DNA from: Pseudomonas sp. SORT22
GTDB lineage: Bacteria > Pseudomonadota > Gammaproteobacteria > Pseudomonadales > Pseudomonadaceae
DNA length: 64,000 nt
Assembly (NCBI RefSeq): GCF_018417635.1
Contig: NZ_CP071007.1
Span: 3,658,501 to 3,722,500 of the forward strand
Reading direction: 5' to 3'
Position numbers and translations under genes: made by a program. The notes beneath the pieces are model-generated. The model saw only the letters and a list, made by a program, of their open reading frames with translations. It was not told the origin of the DNA and searched no databases. Numbering within the stretch: position 1 is the first letter of the stretch; each line of letters starts with the position of its first letter. Below, piece after piece: positions 34,592 to 43,582 of this stretch.

Positions 34592-37042
34592 GTGCTCAAC
34601 CCTTGGTCCCACGCCCTTCCTGTCGCCGTGGCCCTGGCCACGCTGGCCAGCGCCGCCCAGGCCCAGGAACAGGCCCTGAGCTTCAACCTGCCCGCCGCCG
34701 CCCTGGCCAGCACCGTCAATGCCATCGCCAGCCAGAGCGGGCGCATCGTGTCCCTGGACCCGGCGCTGGTACAAGGCAAGCAGGCACCGGCGATCGTCGG
34801 CCGGATGAGCGCCGTGCAGGCCATGCAAAAGGCCCTGGCCGGCAGCGGCCTGCAGTTGCTGGTCACCGAACAGGGCAACTTCAGCGTGCTGCCGAGCATC
34901 GACGCCGGCAACGCCCTGGAGCTGGGTGCGACCAATATCAACGGTATCGGCAGCGGTCTGGACCCAGCCACCACCGAGGGCACCGGCTCCTATGCGGCGC
35001 GGGCCACGACCATTGGCAAGGGCAGCCATACCCTGCGGGAAATCCCTCAGTCGGTCACGGTCATGACCCGCCAGCAGATGGACGACCAGAACATCGTCGA
35101 CCTCAAGGACGCGGTCAACCAGACCACCGGCCTGGTCGGCCTGCAGGGCGTGGGCCCGGGCCTGATCATTACCTCGCGCGGTTTTCAGATCGACGACTGG
35201 CAATACGACGGCGTGGCGATCCCGCGCAACAACTATTCGCTGGGCAACTGGGCGACCCAGGACCTGATCTTCTTCGACCGCATGGAAGTACTGCGCGGCT
35301 CCTCCGGCCTGCTGCAAGGCACCGGCAGCCCGGGCGGCGCCGTCAACCTGGTGCGCAAGCGCGGCCAGGCTGCGCCCACCGTGACCGTCACCGGCAAGGC
35401 CGGCAGCTGGGACCACTACGGCCTGCAACTGGACGCCGGCGGCCCGTTGAACGATGCCGGCACCGTGCGCGGGCGCTTCGTTGCCGACGAGGACCAGAGC
35501 GATTCGTTCGTCGACTACGAATGGAGCAAGACCCACTCGCTGTACGGCGCGCTGGACTTTGACCTGAACGAGGCCACCACCCTGGGCCTGGCGATCAGCC
35601 AGTCCAATGCCGAGTCGCGGCCGATGCTGCGCGGCCTGCCGCGCTATGTCGATGGCAGCGGTCTGGATGTATCGCGCTCGACCTTCACCGGCTCGCGCTG
35701 GAACCACCTGGAGATCGACGTCACCACCCTGTACGCCGACCTCGAGCACCGCTTCAACGACGACTGGAAATTCCACGTTGGCGCCATTCGCATGAGCGAG
35801 ACCAACAAGTCGACCCACCAGCGGGTACAAAGCACCGGCGACGGCATCAACCTTGACGGCAGCGGCCTCACCTATGCCGACTGGATCACCGATTTCGACT
35901 CCACCAAGGTCGGTGTCGACATGAACCTGGTGGGCAAGTTCGACGCCTTCAACTTCGAGCAGGAACTGACCCTGGGCGGCAACTACTCGAAACTGACCAC
36001 CGATGACCGCTTTGCCCGCGCCTTCAATCCCACCAGCGACAGCATCTTCGGTATCGACCATCATCGCCCGGAAATCAGCACCGAAAGCCTGCTGGCACAA
36101 CGCACCGGGCGGGGCCTGACCGGCGCCTACGACATTCGCCAGAAAGGCCTGTATGGCGCCTGGCGGGTCAAGCTGGCAGAGCCGTTGACCCTGGTACTCG
36201 GTTCGCGGGTCAGCTGGTTCGACTACCGCTATGATTCGAGCGACTACTTTGGCGGCACCGGTGTCGTCTCTGTCAACCCGACCAGCACCATGACCGAAAG
36301 CGGCGAGGTTACCCCGTACGCCGGCATCATCTACGACCTAAGCCGCGAATGGTCGCTGTATGCCAGCTACACCGACGTCTTCGTACCCCAGACCGAACGT
36401 GCAGTCGGCGGCGCGGCGCTCAAGCCGATCATTGGCAGCAACTATGAAATGGGCATCAAGGGCGAACTGCTCGATGGCCGCGTCAACACCTCGCTGGCGG
36501 TGTTCCGCTACGACCAGGAAAACCGCGCGATCACCGACGTTGCCTCAGGCTTTGCCTGCGATGACTGGTACTGCTCCACCGCCGCCGGCAAGGTGCGCAG
36601 CCAGGGTATCGAGGCCGAAGTCAGCGGCGAAGTGCTCAGCGGCCTGCAGCTGTTTGCCGGCTACACCTACAACACCACCACCTACCTCGACGACCCGGAC
36701 AACAAGGGCAAGGTGTTCAGTACCTGGACGCCCAAGCACATGTTGCGCATGTGGGGTAACTACCAGCTGCCGGGTGACTGGAGCAAGGCCAGCGCCGGTC
36801 TGGGCTTTACCGCGCAAACCCATACCCTGGGCTACGAGCACACCTACGACGTGCCCGGCTACGCCGTGTGGAACGCGCGTCTGGCGTACCAGCTGACGCC
36901 GGAAGTGGGCCTGGCGCTGAACGCCAACAACCTGTTCGACAAGCACTACTACATCGCTGCCTACAACCAGCTCAACGGCAACAACAACTTCGGCGACCCG
37001 CGCAACTTCACCTTCAGCGTGAAGTACACGCCGCAGTTCTAG
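34592..37042 (+). CDS. TonB-dependent siderophore receptor with STN signalling domain
   Basis: An 816-residue outer membrane receptor. A signal peptide (LNPWSHALPVAVALATLASA, cleavage near AQA) is followed by an STN signalling domain (ALSFNLPAAALASTVNAIAS to about residue 100), a plug domain (IPQSVTVMTRQQMDDQNIVD, GSSGLLQGTGSPGGAVNLVRK) and a beta-barrel ending in FTFSVKYTPQF. The form is FpvA/FhuE-like, so a ferric siderophore is the probable ligand. The GTG start follows AGGAG. It completes a FecI/FecR/FecA-type signalling unit with the two genes upstream. Confidence 0.9.
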   Translation: MLNPWSHALPVAVALATLASAAQAQEQALSFNLPAAALASTVNAIASQSGRIVSLDPALVQGKQAPAIVGRMSAVQAMQKALAGSGLQLLVTEQGNFSVLPSIDAGNALELGATNINGIGSGLDPATTEGTGSYAARATTIGKGSHTLREIPQSVTVMTRQQMDDQNIVDLKDAVNQTTGLVGLQGVGPGLIITSRGFQIDDWQYDGVAIPRNNYSLGNWATQDLIFFDRMEVLRGSSGLLQGTGSPGGAVNLVRKRGQAAPTVTVTGKAGSWDHYGLQLDAGGPLNDAGTVRGRFVADEDQSDSFVDYEWSKTHSLYGALDFDLNEATTLGLAISQSNAESRPMLRGLPRYVDGSGLDVSRSTFTGSRWNHLEIDVTTLYADLEHRFNDDWKFHVGAIRMSETNKSTHQRVQSTGDGINLDGSGLTYADWITDFDSTKVGVDMNLVGKFDAFNFEQELTLGGNYSKLTTDDRFARAFNPTSDSIFGIDHHRPEISTESLLAQRTGRGLTGAYDIRQKGLYGAWRVKLAEPLTLVLGSRVSWFDYRYDSSDYFGGTGVVSVNPTSTMTESGEVTPYAGIIYDLSREWSLYASYTDVFVPQTERAVGGAALKPIIGSNYEMGIKGELLDGRVNTSLAVFRYDQENRAITDVASGFACDDWYCSTAAGKVRSQGIEAEVSGEVLSGLQLFAGYTYNTTTYLDDPDNKGKVFSTWTPKHMLRMWGNYQLPGDWSKASAGLGFTAQTHTLGYEHTYDVPGYAVWNARLAYQLTPEVGLALNANNLFDKHYYIAAYNQLNGNNNFGDPRNFTFSVKYTPQF

Positions 37043-37059
37043 GTAGTCAGTGCTGGCCC

Positions 37060-37115
37060 TGTCGCGGGTCAAGCCCGCTCCTACAGGTTTGAGGTGATCT
37101 CTGTGGGAGCGGGCA
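37060..37115. repeat. REP doublet
   Basis: GTCGCGGGTCAAGCCCGCTC at 37061-37080, continuing CTACAGG, faces TGTGGGAGCGGGCA at about 37102-37115. It lies between the receptor stop and the convergent thpR gene. Confidence 0.75.
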
Positions 37116-37132
37116 TCAATCAGGCAACAGCG

Positions 37133-37672
37133 CTACAACGGCCACTGCGCCAGCGGCCAGTACTGCCCCTTGCGCGATTCGAACAAGCTGAAGTGCCGCG
37201 CGCGCAGGATAAATTCTGCCGGCACCAGCGCTTCGGGCTCACTGCCACGGTAGTCGCGGGCCAGTGTCAGGTGCGGGCGGTAGTCCCGTGGGTCCTCGGT
37301 AAAACCCAGCGCCAGCATCGCCTGCTGCAGGGCATACGCCAGCTGGCGCAACGCCGCCGGCGTCTGGCTTGGCACCAGCACCAGCGCCTTGGCCGGGCGC
37401 CACACCTGCAAACGGTCGAGCACCACTGTCAGGGGTTCGCCGGCCACCTTCACGCCCGCTGCGGCGGCCAGAATCGCCGGTAACTGCGCAGTGCCCGCCA
37501 CACCGACGAACATCAACGTCAGGTGAAAGTTCGCCGACGGCACCGGTCGCGCGCTTTCCAGTTCCAGCTCGCTGCGCCAGCGGGCAATCGCCCGGCGCTG
37601 TTGCGGTGCGCAATCGAGGGCAAAAAACAGCCGCTTGAACGGCTCACCGGTATCGCCATTGCCTGGGTCCAT
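37133..37672 (-). CDS. thpR: RNA 2',3'-cyclic phosphodiesterase (ThpR)
   Basis: A 179-residue 2H phosphoesterase with both catalytic HxTL motifs: HLTLMFVGVAG (about residue 50) and HLTLARDY (about residue 134). It starts KRLFFALDCAPQQRRAIARW, typical of the LigT/ThpR family. These enzymes open 2',3'-cyclic phosphates to 2'-phosphates and can act on tRNA-derived ends. It is a single gene. Confidence 0.9.
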   Translation of the reverse strand: MDPGNGDTGEPFKRLFFALDCAPQQRRAIARWRSELELESARPVPSANFHLTLMFVGVAGTAQLPAILAAAAGVKVAGEPLTVVLDRLQVWRPAKALVLVPSQTPAALRQLAYALQQAMLALGFTEDPRDYRPHLTLARDYRGSEPEALVPAEFILRARHFSLFESRKGQYWPLAQWPL

Positions 37673-37917
37673 GCCTCGTCATCCTGTGCGTTTTGGGGTT
37701 GTTGAGACTCTACCGCCAGTTACGCCATGGCGGCGAGGACTGGAATTCTCACGAACTTATCTGCGTTAGCCACCCGCTGAATCGTTCACGCAAACACTTG
37801 CGCCTAGCACTATGGTCGGACACATAACCGGTAACAATTACTACAAACCGTGATCACGATTGTTTATGCTGGCCGGCTTATGCCATGGCGCATCGCCACA
37901 TCGACAAGTATCCGCCC

Positions 37918-38817
37918 ATGAAAATCTTCTTCGTTTTACTGTTTGTTTTCTCGATTGCCTACGTTCATTTCAGAGGCAAAGTCAGGCACAAAGTCACCCG
38001 CCAGCTGGGTGATCACTCAAGCTTCCTGGCCCCGGTCAACGTCTTTCTGTACCTGTTCTCCAAGCTGCCGGCCAAACCGTACCTGCCGGTCGAGTCGTTC
38101 CCCGAGCTCAAGCCGTTGCAGGACAACTGGCAGGAAATTCGCGCCGAAGCCCAGCAACTGCTGCACGTCGGCGAAATCAAGAGTTCGCAGAACTACGACG
38201 ACGTCGGCTTCAACTCGTTCTTCAAAAGCGGCTGGAAGCGCTTCTACCTGAAGTGGTACGGCGAGAGCCACCCGTCGGCAATGAAGCTGTGCCCGCGCAC
38301 CACCGAGTTGCTGCAGGGCATCGGCACGGTCAAGGCGGCGATGTTCGCCACCCTGCCGCCGGGCTCCAAGCTGGTGCGCCACCGCGACCCCTATGCCGGC
38401 TCGTACCGCTACCACCTGGGCCTGGATACACCCAATGACGACGGCTGCTACATCTGCGTCGACGGCCAGAACTACGCCTGGCGCGATGGTGAAGGGGTGA
38501 TTTTCGACGAGACCTACATCCACTACGCCTCGAACCAGACCGAGCACAACCGCATCATCCTCTTCTGTGACGTCGAGCGCCCGCTCAAGTACCGCTGGGC
38601 CACGGCGTTCAACCGCTGGTTCAGCAAGAACGTGATGGCAGCCGCGGCGGCGCCGAACGATGCCGGCGACAAAACCGGCGGCATCAACCGCCTGTTCACC
38701 CGCATCTACAAGATCCGCGAACGCGGCAAGGCCCTGAAAAAACGCAACCGCACCCGCTACTACCTGGAAAAATGGGCAGTGGTGGCGGCCTTGGTGCTGG
38801 TGTTCATCTACATCTGA
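37918..38817 (+). CDS. lpxO: LpxO-like lipid A / Fe(II)-oxoglutarate dioxygenase
   Basis: A 299-residue aspartyl/asparaginyl beta-hydroxylase-family protein. An N-terminal membrane anchor (MKIFFVLLFVFSIAYVHFRG) precedes the dioxygenase core with the iron ligands HRDPYAGSYRYHLGL and DETYIHYASN, and a second hydrophobic segment closes the C-terminus (WAVVAALVLVFIYI). LpxO hydroxylates a secondary acyl chain of lipid A on the cytoplasmic face of the inner membrane. The internal ATG at 37918 fits the family length. The 245-base AT-richer region upstream shows no clear element. Confidence 0.87.
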   Translation: MKIFFVLLFVFSIAYVHFRGKVRHKVTRQLGDHSSFLAPVNVFLYLFSKLPAKPYLPVESFPELKPLQDNWQEIRAEAQQLLHVGEIKSSQNYDDVGFNSFFKSGWKRFYLKWYGESHPSAMKLCPRTTELLQGIGTVKAAMFATLPPGSKLVRHRDPYAGSYRYHLGLDTPNDDGCYICVDGQNYAWRDGEGVIFDETYIHYASNQTEHNRIILFCDVERPLKYRWATAFNRWFSKNVMAAAAAPNDAGDKTGGINRLFTRIYKIRERGKALKKRNRTRYYLEKWAVVAALVLVFIYI

Positions 38818-38849
38818 TTCAGACCGCTGTCGCTGGCAAGCCAGCTCCT

Positions 38850-38876
38850 TGTAGGAGCGGGCTTGCCCCGCGATGG
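38850..38876. repeat. REP element
   Basis: GTAGGAGCGGGCTTGCCCCG at 38851-38870 continues CGATGG. A degraded partner (CGCTGGCAAGCCAGCTCC) lies just upstream. It follows lpxO. Confidence 0.75.
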
Positions 38877-38983
38877 CACCCCTGCCAAAGTCCTGCCTTT
38901 CCCCGACCATCGACCAACGGCGCCCCGCCGGCAAAAAAACTAGCTTCACTGTTCTAGTTGCCAACCACACCAAGGTGAAGACA

Positions 38984-39328
38984 ATGAGCATGATGGACTG
39001 GGATGCCTACCGTAAGCAGTTGATGGCCGGCATCGGCGATCTCAAGCAACTCTCTCCCGACACGGTCAACGGCTACATGACCGCCAGCGGCGCCGGGGCC
39101 AAGACCAACCACCTGGATGCCAAGACCCGCGAGCTGATCTCGCTGGCCGTGGCGGTCACCACCCGCTGCGACGGCTGCATCGCCGTGCATTCGGCCCAGG
39201 CGGTCAAGCACGGCGCGAGCCGCGAGGAAATCGCCGAAGCCCTGGGCGTGGCCGTGGCCATGAACGCCGGGGCGGCGCTGGTGTACTCGGCGCGGGCACT
39301 GGATGCCGTGGGCAAGGCCGGGCAGTAA
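38984..39328 (+). CDS. Carboxymuconolactone decarboxylase-family protein (AhpD-like)
   Basis: A 114-residue all-helical protein of the CMD family: MSMMDWDAYRKQLMAGIGDL, LDAKTRELISLAVAVTTRCD and the redox pair CDGCIAVHSAQAVKHGASRE (CxxC near residue 62). The CxxC suggests an AhpD-like thiol peroxidase or disulfide role instead of the decarboxylase. AAGGTGAAG precedes the ATG at 38984. It is a single gene. Confidence 0.85.
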   Translation: MSMMDWDAYRKQLMAGIGDLKQLSPDTVNGYMTASGAGAKTNHLDAKTRELISLAVAVTTRCDGCIAVHSAQAVKHGASREEIAEALGVAVAMNAGAALVYSARALDAVGKAGQ

Positions 39329-39420
39329 GGCCGACCCTGAGTGCGCGGCCTGCGCCGCGCCTCACCCACTTCCTGGCGTTTTCGCATAAGCTAGCGGGCG
39401 AACCGTTTCCAGGACACCCC

Positions 39421-39978
39421 ATGATCCACATCCGCCCCATGACCGCCGCTGACTTCGAGCTCTTCTGGCCGACCTTCCAGGCCATTGTCAGCGCCCGCGA
39501 AACCTACGCATTCGACCCGGCCATGAGCCAGGAGCAAGCCCGCCAGCTGTGGCTCGACGCACCGTTGCAGACCCTGGTGGCCGAAGAAGATGGTGTGCTG
39601 CTCGGTTCCTACTTTCTCAAGGCCAATGCCGCCGGCCCCGGCAACCATGTCAGCAATTGCGGCTACATGGTCTGCGACGCCGCCCGTGGCCGCGGCGTAG
39701 CGCGCTTGATGTGCGAACACTCGCAGCGCCTGGCGCGGCAACTGGGTTTCCTGGCCATGCAGTTCAACTCGGTGGTGTCCAGCAACGAGGTGGCGGTGGC
39801 CTTGTGGCAGAAGCTCGGCTTTGCCATCGTCGGGCGCTTGCCCAACGCCTACCGGCATGCGCGCCTGGGGCTGGTGGACAGCCTGGTGATGTACAAGTGG
39901 CTTGAGGAGCCGAAGCAGCCAATGCTGATCGGGCGCAAGAACATCGAGGCGGTGGTGTCGCGCAAGCGCGGGCGTTGA
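39421..39978 (+). CDS. GNAT-family acetyltransferase
   Basis: A 185-residue single-domain acetyltransferase: MIHIRPMTAADFELFWPTFQ, NCGYMVCDAARGRGVARLMC (acetyl-CoA loop, about residues 80-99), VSSNEVAVALWQKLGFAIVG. The sequence resembles stress or L-amino acid acetyltransferases, but a substrate cannot be given. It stands alone upstream of the riboswitch. Confidence 0.85.
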   Translation: MIHIRPMTAADFELFWPTFQAIVSARETYAFDPAMSQEQARQLWLDAPLQTLVAEEDGVLLGSYFLKANAAGPGNHVSNCGYMVCDAARGRGVARLMCEHSQRLARQLGFLAMQFNSVVSSNEVAVALWQKLGFAIVGRLPNAYRHARLGLVDSLVMYKWLEEPKQPMLIGRKNIEAVVSRKRGR

Positions 39979-40059
39979 ATCGATAGTGGCGATGCGCTGG
40001 CGAACTGATCTGCTCATTTGCCCAAGCCGTTGACTGCAAAGGTTTTCGGTGTTCAGATG

Positions 40060-40245
40060 CGCGCCAGTTTCAGGTGTCCTGCGCCGCCGTGCGCAGGGTG
40101 AAACGGGAAGCCGGTGCGTCATGCAAATGACTAGTCCGGCGCTGCCCCCGCAACGGTAAGCGAGCGAAGCCTTCGAAACACCACTGTGCCCTGGCATGGG
40201 AAGGTGAAGGCCTTCATGACCCTCGCAAGCCCGGAGACCGGCCTG
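40060..40245 (+). promoter_or_regulatory. Cobalamin riboswitch
   Basis: The non-coding region 39979-40369 contains the conserved cobalamin aptamer: GAAACGGGAAGCCGGTG near 40099-40115, AGTCCGGCGCTGCCCCCGCA with CGGTAAGCGAGCGAAG, and the B12 box AGCCCGGAGACCGGCC near 40228-40243. It senses adenosyl- or methylcobalamin. An 8-bp hairpin (GCGCAGGC at 40278 with GCCTGCGC at 40298) lies between aptamer and start and may be part of the expression platform. Control is predicted for the downstream TonB receptor. Confidence 0.92.
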
Positions 40246-40369
40246 AAGCTTCTGTTTGGCAACCCCGCGGTGGGCGGGCGCAGGCCGGTTGGCGTCCGCC
40301 TGCGCGTGCGCCATGCCTCCATGCGTTGTTCCCTCCGGGATTCATTCTTCCTGTTGACTGTGGAACGAC

Positions 40370-42511
40370 ATGTCCCGTACTTCCAAGCTTCACACCCTGG
40401 CGGCCAATGCCCTGGCCCCCTGCCTGGCCTTCTCTGCGCCAGCTTTCGCCGATGACCCCAGCCCCTCTGCGCTGGCCCTGCCCTCGACGGCCATCACCAG
40501 CAGCAGCGACAACGAATCCGTCAGCCTGGCCACCCCGCTGCCCGCCGGCTCGCGCCTGAACCTCAGCGCCATGGACACCCCGGCCAGCACCAGCAGCCTG
40601 GGCAGCGAAGCCATCGACGGGCGCAACAACCTCACCGTGCAGGATGCCGTGACGCGCTCGCCGGGCATCACCTCGGTGGCCACCCCGGGCAACGGCAACA
40701 CGGCGCTGTCGGCCCGTGGCTTCAGTGGCCACGGTGCGGTGATGACCCTGTTCGACGGCGCGCGGATGTACACCGGCGCCGGCACCCAGAGCTTCCCGGT
40801 CGACCCGTGGATGATCGAGCGCATCGACGTGATCCGCGGCCCGGCCTCGGTGCTGTACGGCGAAGGCGCCACGGGTGCGGTGATCAACGTGATCCCGAAA
40901 AAGCCCTTTGCCGGCGAGATCCGCAACCACCTGCGCCTGGGCTACGGCTCTTACGACCGCCAGCAACTGGGCCTGGACAGCGGCGGTTCGCTGAGCGAGC
41001 GGCTGAGCTACCGGGTGACCCTCAACCGCCAGCAAAGCAACGGCTGGATCGACCGTGGCGACTCGAAGAACCTGGCCATGAGCGCCGCCCTGCGCTTCGA
41101 TGCCAGCGACGACCTGAGCTTCACCCTGGCCCACGAGCGCGGCGACGCCGAACCGATGAACTACTTCGGCACGCCGCTGATCGACGGCCACTACCGCGAC
41201 AGCCTGAGCAAGAAGAACTACAACCTCAAGGATTCGGCCCAGCACTACCACGACGAGTGGACGCGCTTTAACACCGACTGGAGCATCAGCGACTCGATCA
41301 GCGCCAGCAACCAGCTCTACTACCTCAAAAGCCGCCGGCACTGGCGCAACGCCGAGGACTACAGCTGGAACAGCGGCGTTGGCCAGCTTGAGCGTGGCAG
41401 CTACCTGGAGATCAAGCACGACCAGGAACAGCTCGGCGATCGCCAGAGCTTCACCTTCGACCACTCGCTGTTTGGCCTGGCCAGCAAGACCGTGGTCGGC
41501 GCCGAGTACAACCGCATTCGTTTCGGCATCGACAGCAACTCGCCGTACAACGACATCGGCGGCGATTTCGTCGACCCGTGGCAGCCGGCGCCGGGCTACT
41601 TCCACAGCGCCAGTCCGACCCGCGCGCAAACCGACAGCACCACCCGCACCTTCGCCCTGTTCGCCGAGAACCGCACCCAGTTGTCGGAGCGCTGGTCGCT
41701 GGTCACCGGCATTCGTCGCGACCAGAACCACATTGACCGCAACAACCTGGTCAACGACACCCGCAGCGACCGCAGCCTCAATGGCGGTAACTGGCGCGCC
41801 GGCCTGGTGTTCGCGGTGAATGAGCAACTGAGCCTGTACGGCCAGTACTCCACCAGCGAGGATGGCGTCAGCGACCTGGTGACCCTGAGCCCGACCCAGC
41901 AGCAGTTCGACCTGACCGAAGCCAAGCAGACCGAGTTCGGCCTCAAGCAGCTGTTCTGGGACGGCCGTGGCGAGTGGACCCTGGCGGCTTATCACATCGT
42001 CAAGAAGAAGCTGCTGGTCGACAACCCCGACACCCACCAGAAAGAACAGGCCGGCCAGCAGACCTCCGATGGCCTGGAAGCGACTCTGGAACTGGCCCTG
42101 GCCAACCAGTGGCATGTTTCGGCCAACGCCTCGGTGGTACGCGCCAAATACGACGACTTCGACCAGGTAGTGAACGGCCAGAGCGTTTCCCGCGCCGGCA
42201 ACCGCCCAAGCAACGTGCCACGGCGCACCGCCAACCTGTGGGTCAGCAAGGGCTTTGGCGACGACGTCGATGCCGGCCTGGGCCTGCGTTATGTCGATGA
42301 GCGCTATGCCAACACCGCCAACTCCCAGAGTGTGCCGGGCTTTACCGTGGTCGATGCCAACCTGGGCTGGCAGGTGCTGCCGGATGTGCGCCTGGGCTTG
42401 CAGTTGAATAACCTGCTGGACCGGCGTTATGCGGCCACCGCGCATAGCGGCGAGCAGTGGTTGATGGGGCAGCCGCGGTCGTATTTTGCGACGCTGGATT
42501 ACACGTTCTGA
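40370..42511 (+). CDS. TonB-dependent receptor under cobalamin riboswitch
   Basis: A 713-residue outer membrane receptor. A signal peptide (SRTSKLHTLAANALAPCLAF, cleavage near AFA) is followed by the plug domain (NLTVQDAVTRSPGITSVATP, RGFSGHGAVMTLFDGARMYT, RGPASVLYGEGATGAVINVI) and a barrel ending in GQPRSYFATLDYTF. The plug resembles siderophore receptors, but the gene follows a cobalamin riboswitch, so a corrinoid or a metal chelate whose need depends on B12 is plausible. No btuB partner or transport operon follows. Confidence 0.87.
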   Translation: MSRTSKLHTLAANALAPCLAFSAPAFADDPSPSALALPSTAITSSSDNESVSLATPLPAGSRLNLSAMDTPASTSSLGSEAIDGRNNLTVQDAVTRSPGITSVATPGNGNTALSARGFSGHGAVMTLFDGARMYTGAGTQSFPVDPWMIERIDVIRGPASVLYGEGATGAVINVIPKKPFAGEIRNHLRLGYGSYDRQQLGLDSGGSLSERLSYRVTLNRQQSNGWIDRGDSKNLAMSAALRFDASDDLSFTLAHERGDAEPMNYFGTPLIDGHYRDSLSKKNYNLKDSAQHYHDEWTRFNTDWSISDSISASNQLYYLKSRRHWRNAEDYSWNSGVGQLERGSYLEIKHDQEQLGDRQSFTFDHSLFGLASKTVVGAEYNRIRFGIDSNSPYNDIGGDFVDPWQPAPGYFHSASPTRAQTDSTTRTFALFAENRTQLSERWSLVTGIRRDQNHIDRNNLVNDTRSDRSLNGGNWRAGLVFAVNEQLSLYGQYSTSEDGVSDLVTLSPTQQQFDLTEAKQTEFGLKQLFWDGRGEWTLAAYHIVKKKLLVDNPDTHQKEQAGQQTSDGLEATLELALANQWHVSANASVVRAKYDDFDQVVNGQSVSRAGNRPSNVPRRTANLWVSKGFGDDVDAGLGLRYVDERYANTANSQSVPGFTVVDANLGWQVLPDVRLGLQLNNLLDRRYAATAHSGEQWLMGQPRSYFATLDYTF

Positions 42512-42520
42512 GGTGAGGCC

Positions 42521-42572
42521 ATCGCGGGGCAAGCCCGCTCCTACACAGGCTGTGGGAGCGGGCTTGCACCGC
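42521..42572. repeat. REP doublet
   Basis: ATCGCGGGGCAAGCCCGCTC at 42521-42540, continuing CTACACA, faces TGTGGGAGCGGGCTTGCACC at 42551-42570. It lies between the receptor gene and the convergent LysR gene, whose stop it touches. Confidence 0.75.
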
Positions 42573-43483
42573 TAATCCGGCAAGCTATAGCGCTCGGCAA
42601 AGTACTGGCGGAAAAACTCCACCGCCACCCGCACCTTGGCCGAGCTGGCCAAGGGCGAGGTGTACACCGCCCAGATGTCCGCCGGCTGGTGATACTCCGC
42701 CAGCACCTGCACCAGGCGCCCGTCGGCCAGGCTGTCGTGCACATCCCACCACGAGCGCAGCAAAATCCCGCGGCCATCCAGGCACCACTGGTGCGCCACT
42801 TCGCCGTGGTTGCTCGACAGGCTGCCGGTCACCCGCACGCTCTCCTCGCCATTGGGCCCTTGCAGCTGCCAGACACCAAACGGGTGGTCGCGCTCCTTGA
42901 TCACCAGGCAATCATGGCTGGCCAGCTCGGCCAGCACCCCGGGCGTGCCGCGCCGGGCCAGGTAGGCCGGCGAGGCACACAGCACCCGGCGGTTCCGGGC
43001 CAGCGGCTTGGCAATCAGGTTGGGGGCGATGGCATTGCCGACGCGGATGTCCAGGTCGACGCCCTCTTCGATCAGATCCACCAGGCGGTCATGCACGTCC
43101 AGGCGTACATCCAGGCGCGGGTAGCGCTCGGCCAGCTCCGACAGCGCCGGGGCGACGAAGCGCCGGCCCAGGCCCAGGCTGCTGGCAATCCGCAGCTGGC
43201 CCACCGGCTCGCGGTGCTGGGCGCTGATGTCGTCGCCCATGCGCTGCACCGCATCGAAAATCTGCTGCGCCCACTGGTACACCCGCTCGCCCTCCTCGCT
43301 CACTGTCACCCGCCGGGTGGTGCGGTGCAGCAGGCGCACTTCAAGGGTTTGCTCCAGCACGCGGATGCGCTTGCTGATGAACGCGGCCGACATGCCGAGT
43401 TCTTCGGCCACCGCCGCGAAGCTCGCGCGCTTGGCCACCTGAAGGAAGATATTGAGGTCGTCGAGGCTGGGAAGATTATTCAC
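42572..43483 (-). CDS. dmlR: LysR-family regulator, DmlR-like
   Basis: A 303-residue LysR protein: LPSLDDLNIFLQVAKRASFA, SAAFISKRIRVLEQTLEVRL, then GQLRIASSLGLGRRFVAPAL. The opening resembles E. coli DmlR, the activator of the D-malate dehydrogenase gene, and here too it diverges from dmlA. It probably activates dmlA in response to D-malate. Symbol assigned by synteny and similarity. Confidence 0.82.
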   Translation of the reverse strand: MNNLPSLDDLNIFLQVAKRASFAAVAEELGMSAAFISKRIRVLEQTLEVRLLHRTTRRVTVSEEGERVYQWAQQIFDAVQRMGDDISAQHREPVGQLRIASSLGLGRRFVAPALSELAERYPRLDVRLDVHDRLVDLIEEGVDLDIRVGNAIAPNLIAKPLARNRRVLCASPAYLARRGTPGVLAELASHDCLVIKERDHPFGVWQLQGPNGEESVRVTGSLSSNHGEVAHQWCLDGRGILLRSWWDVHDSLADGRLVQVLAEYHQPADIWAVYTSPLASSAKVRVAVEFFRQYFAERYSLPD

Positions 43484-43514
43484 AATGCGTGCACTAAGAA
43501 TCCATGAATCACGA

Positions 43515-43529
43515 GATTATCTCTGAATC
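43515..43529. promoter_or_regulatory. Candidate shared operator in the dmlR-dmlA gap
   Basis: GATTATCTCTGAATC lies between divergent dmlR and dmlA. A closely similar element, GATTATCTGCAGAATC, stands at 44739-44754 before the transporter gene, suggesting one regulator for both. Confidence 0.35.
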
Positions 43530-43582
43530 CTGCCCTTATAGCATGAGCCGCACCTGTTCCCTAGACAACGAGTGCGCCCCTC

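Noticed and set aside
34454..36100. A 548-codon minus-strand open frame over the siderophore receptor
   Set aside because: It is antisense to a complete receptor and lacks any recognisable motif.
40214..42532. A 772-codon minus-strand open frame over the second receptor
   Set aside because: It is antisense to a complete receptor and covers a REP and part of the riboswitch region, so it is not a real gene.
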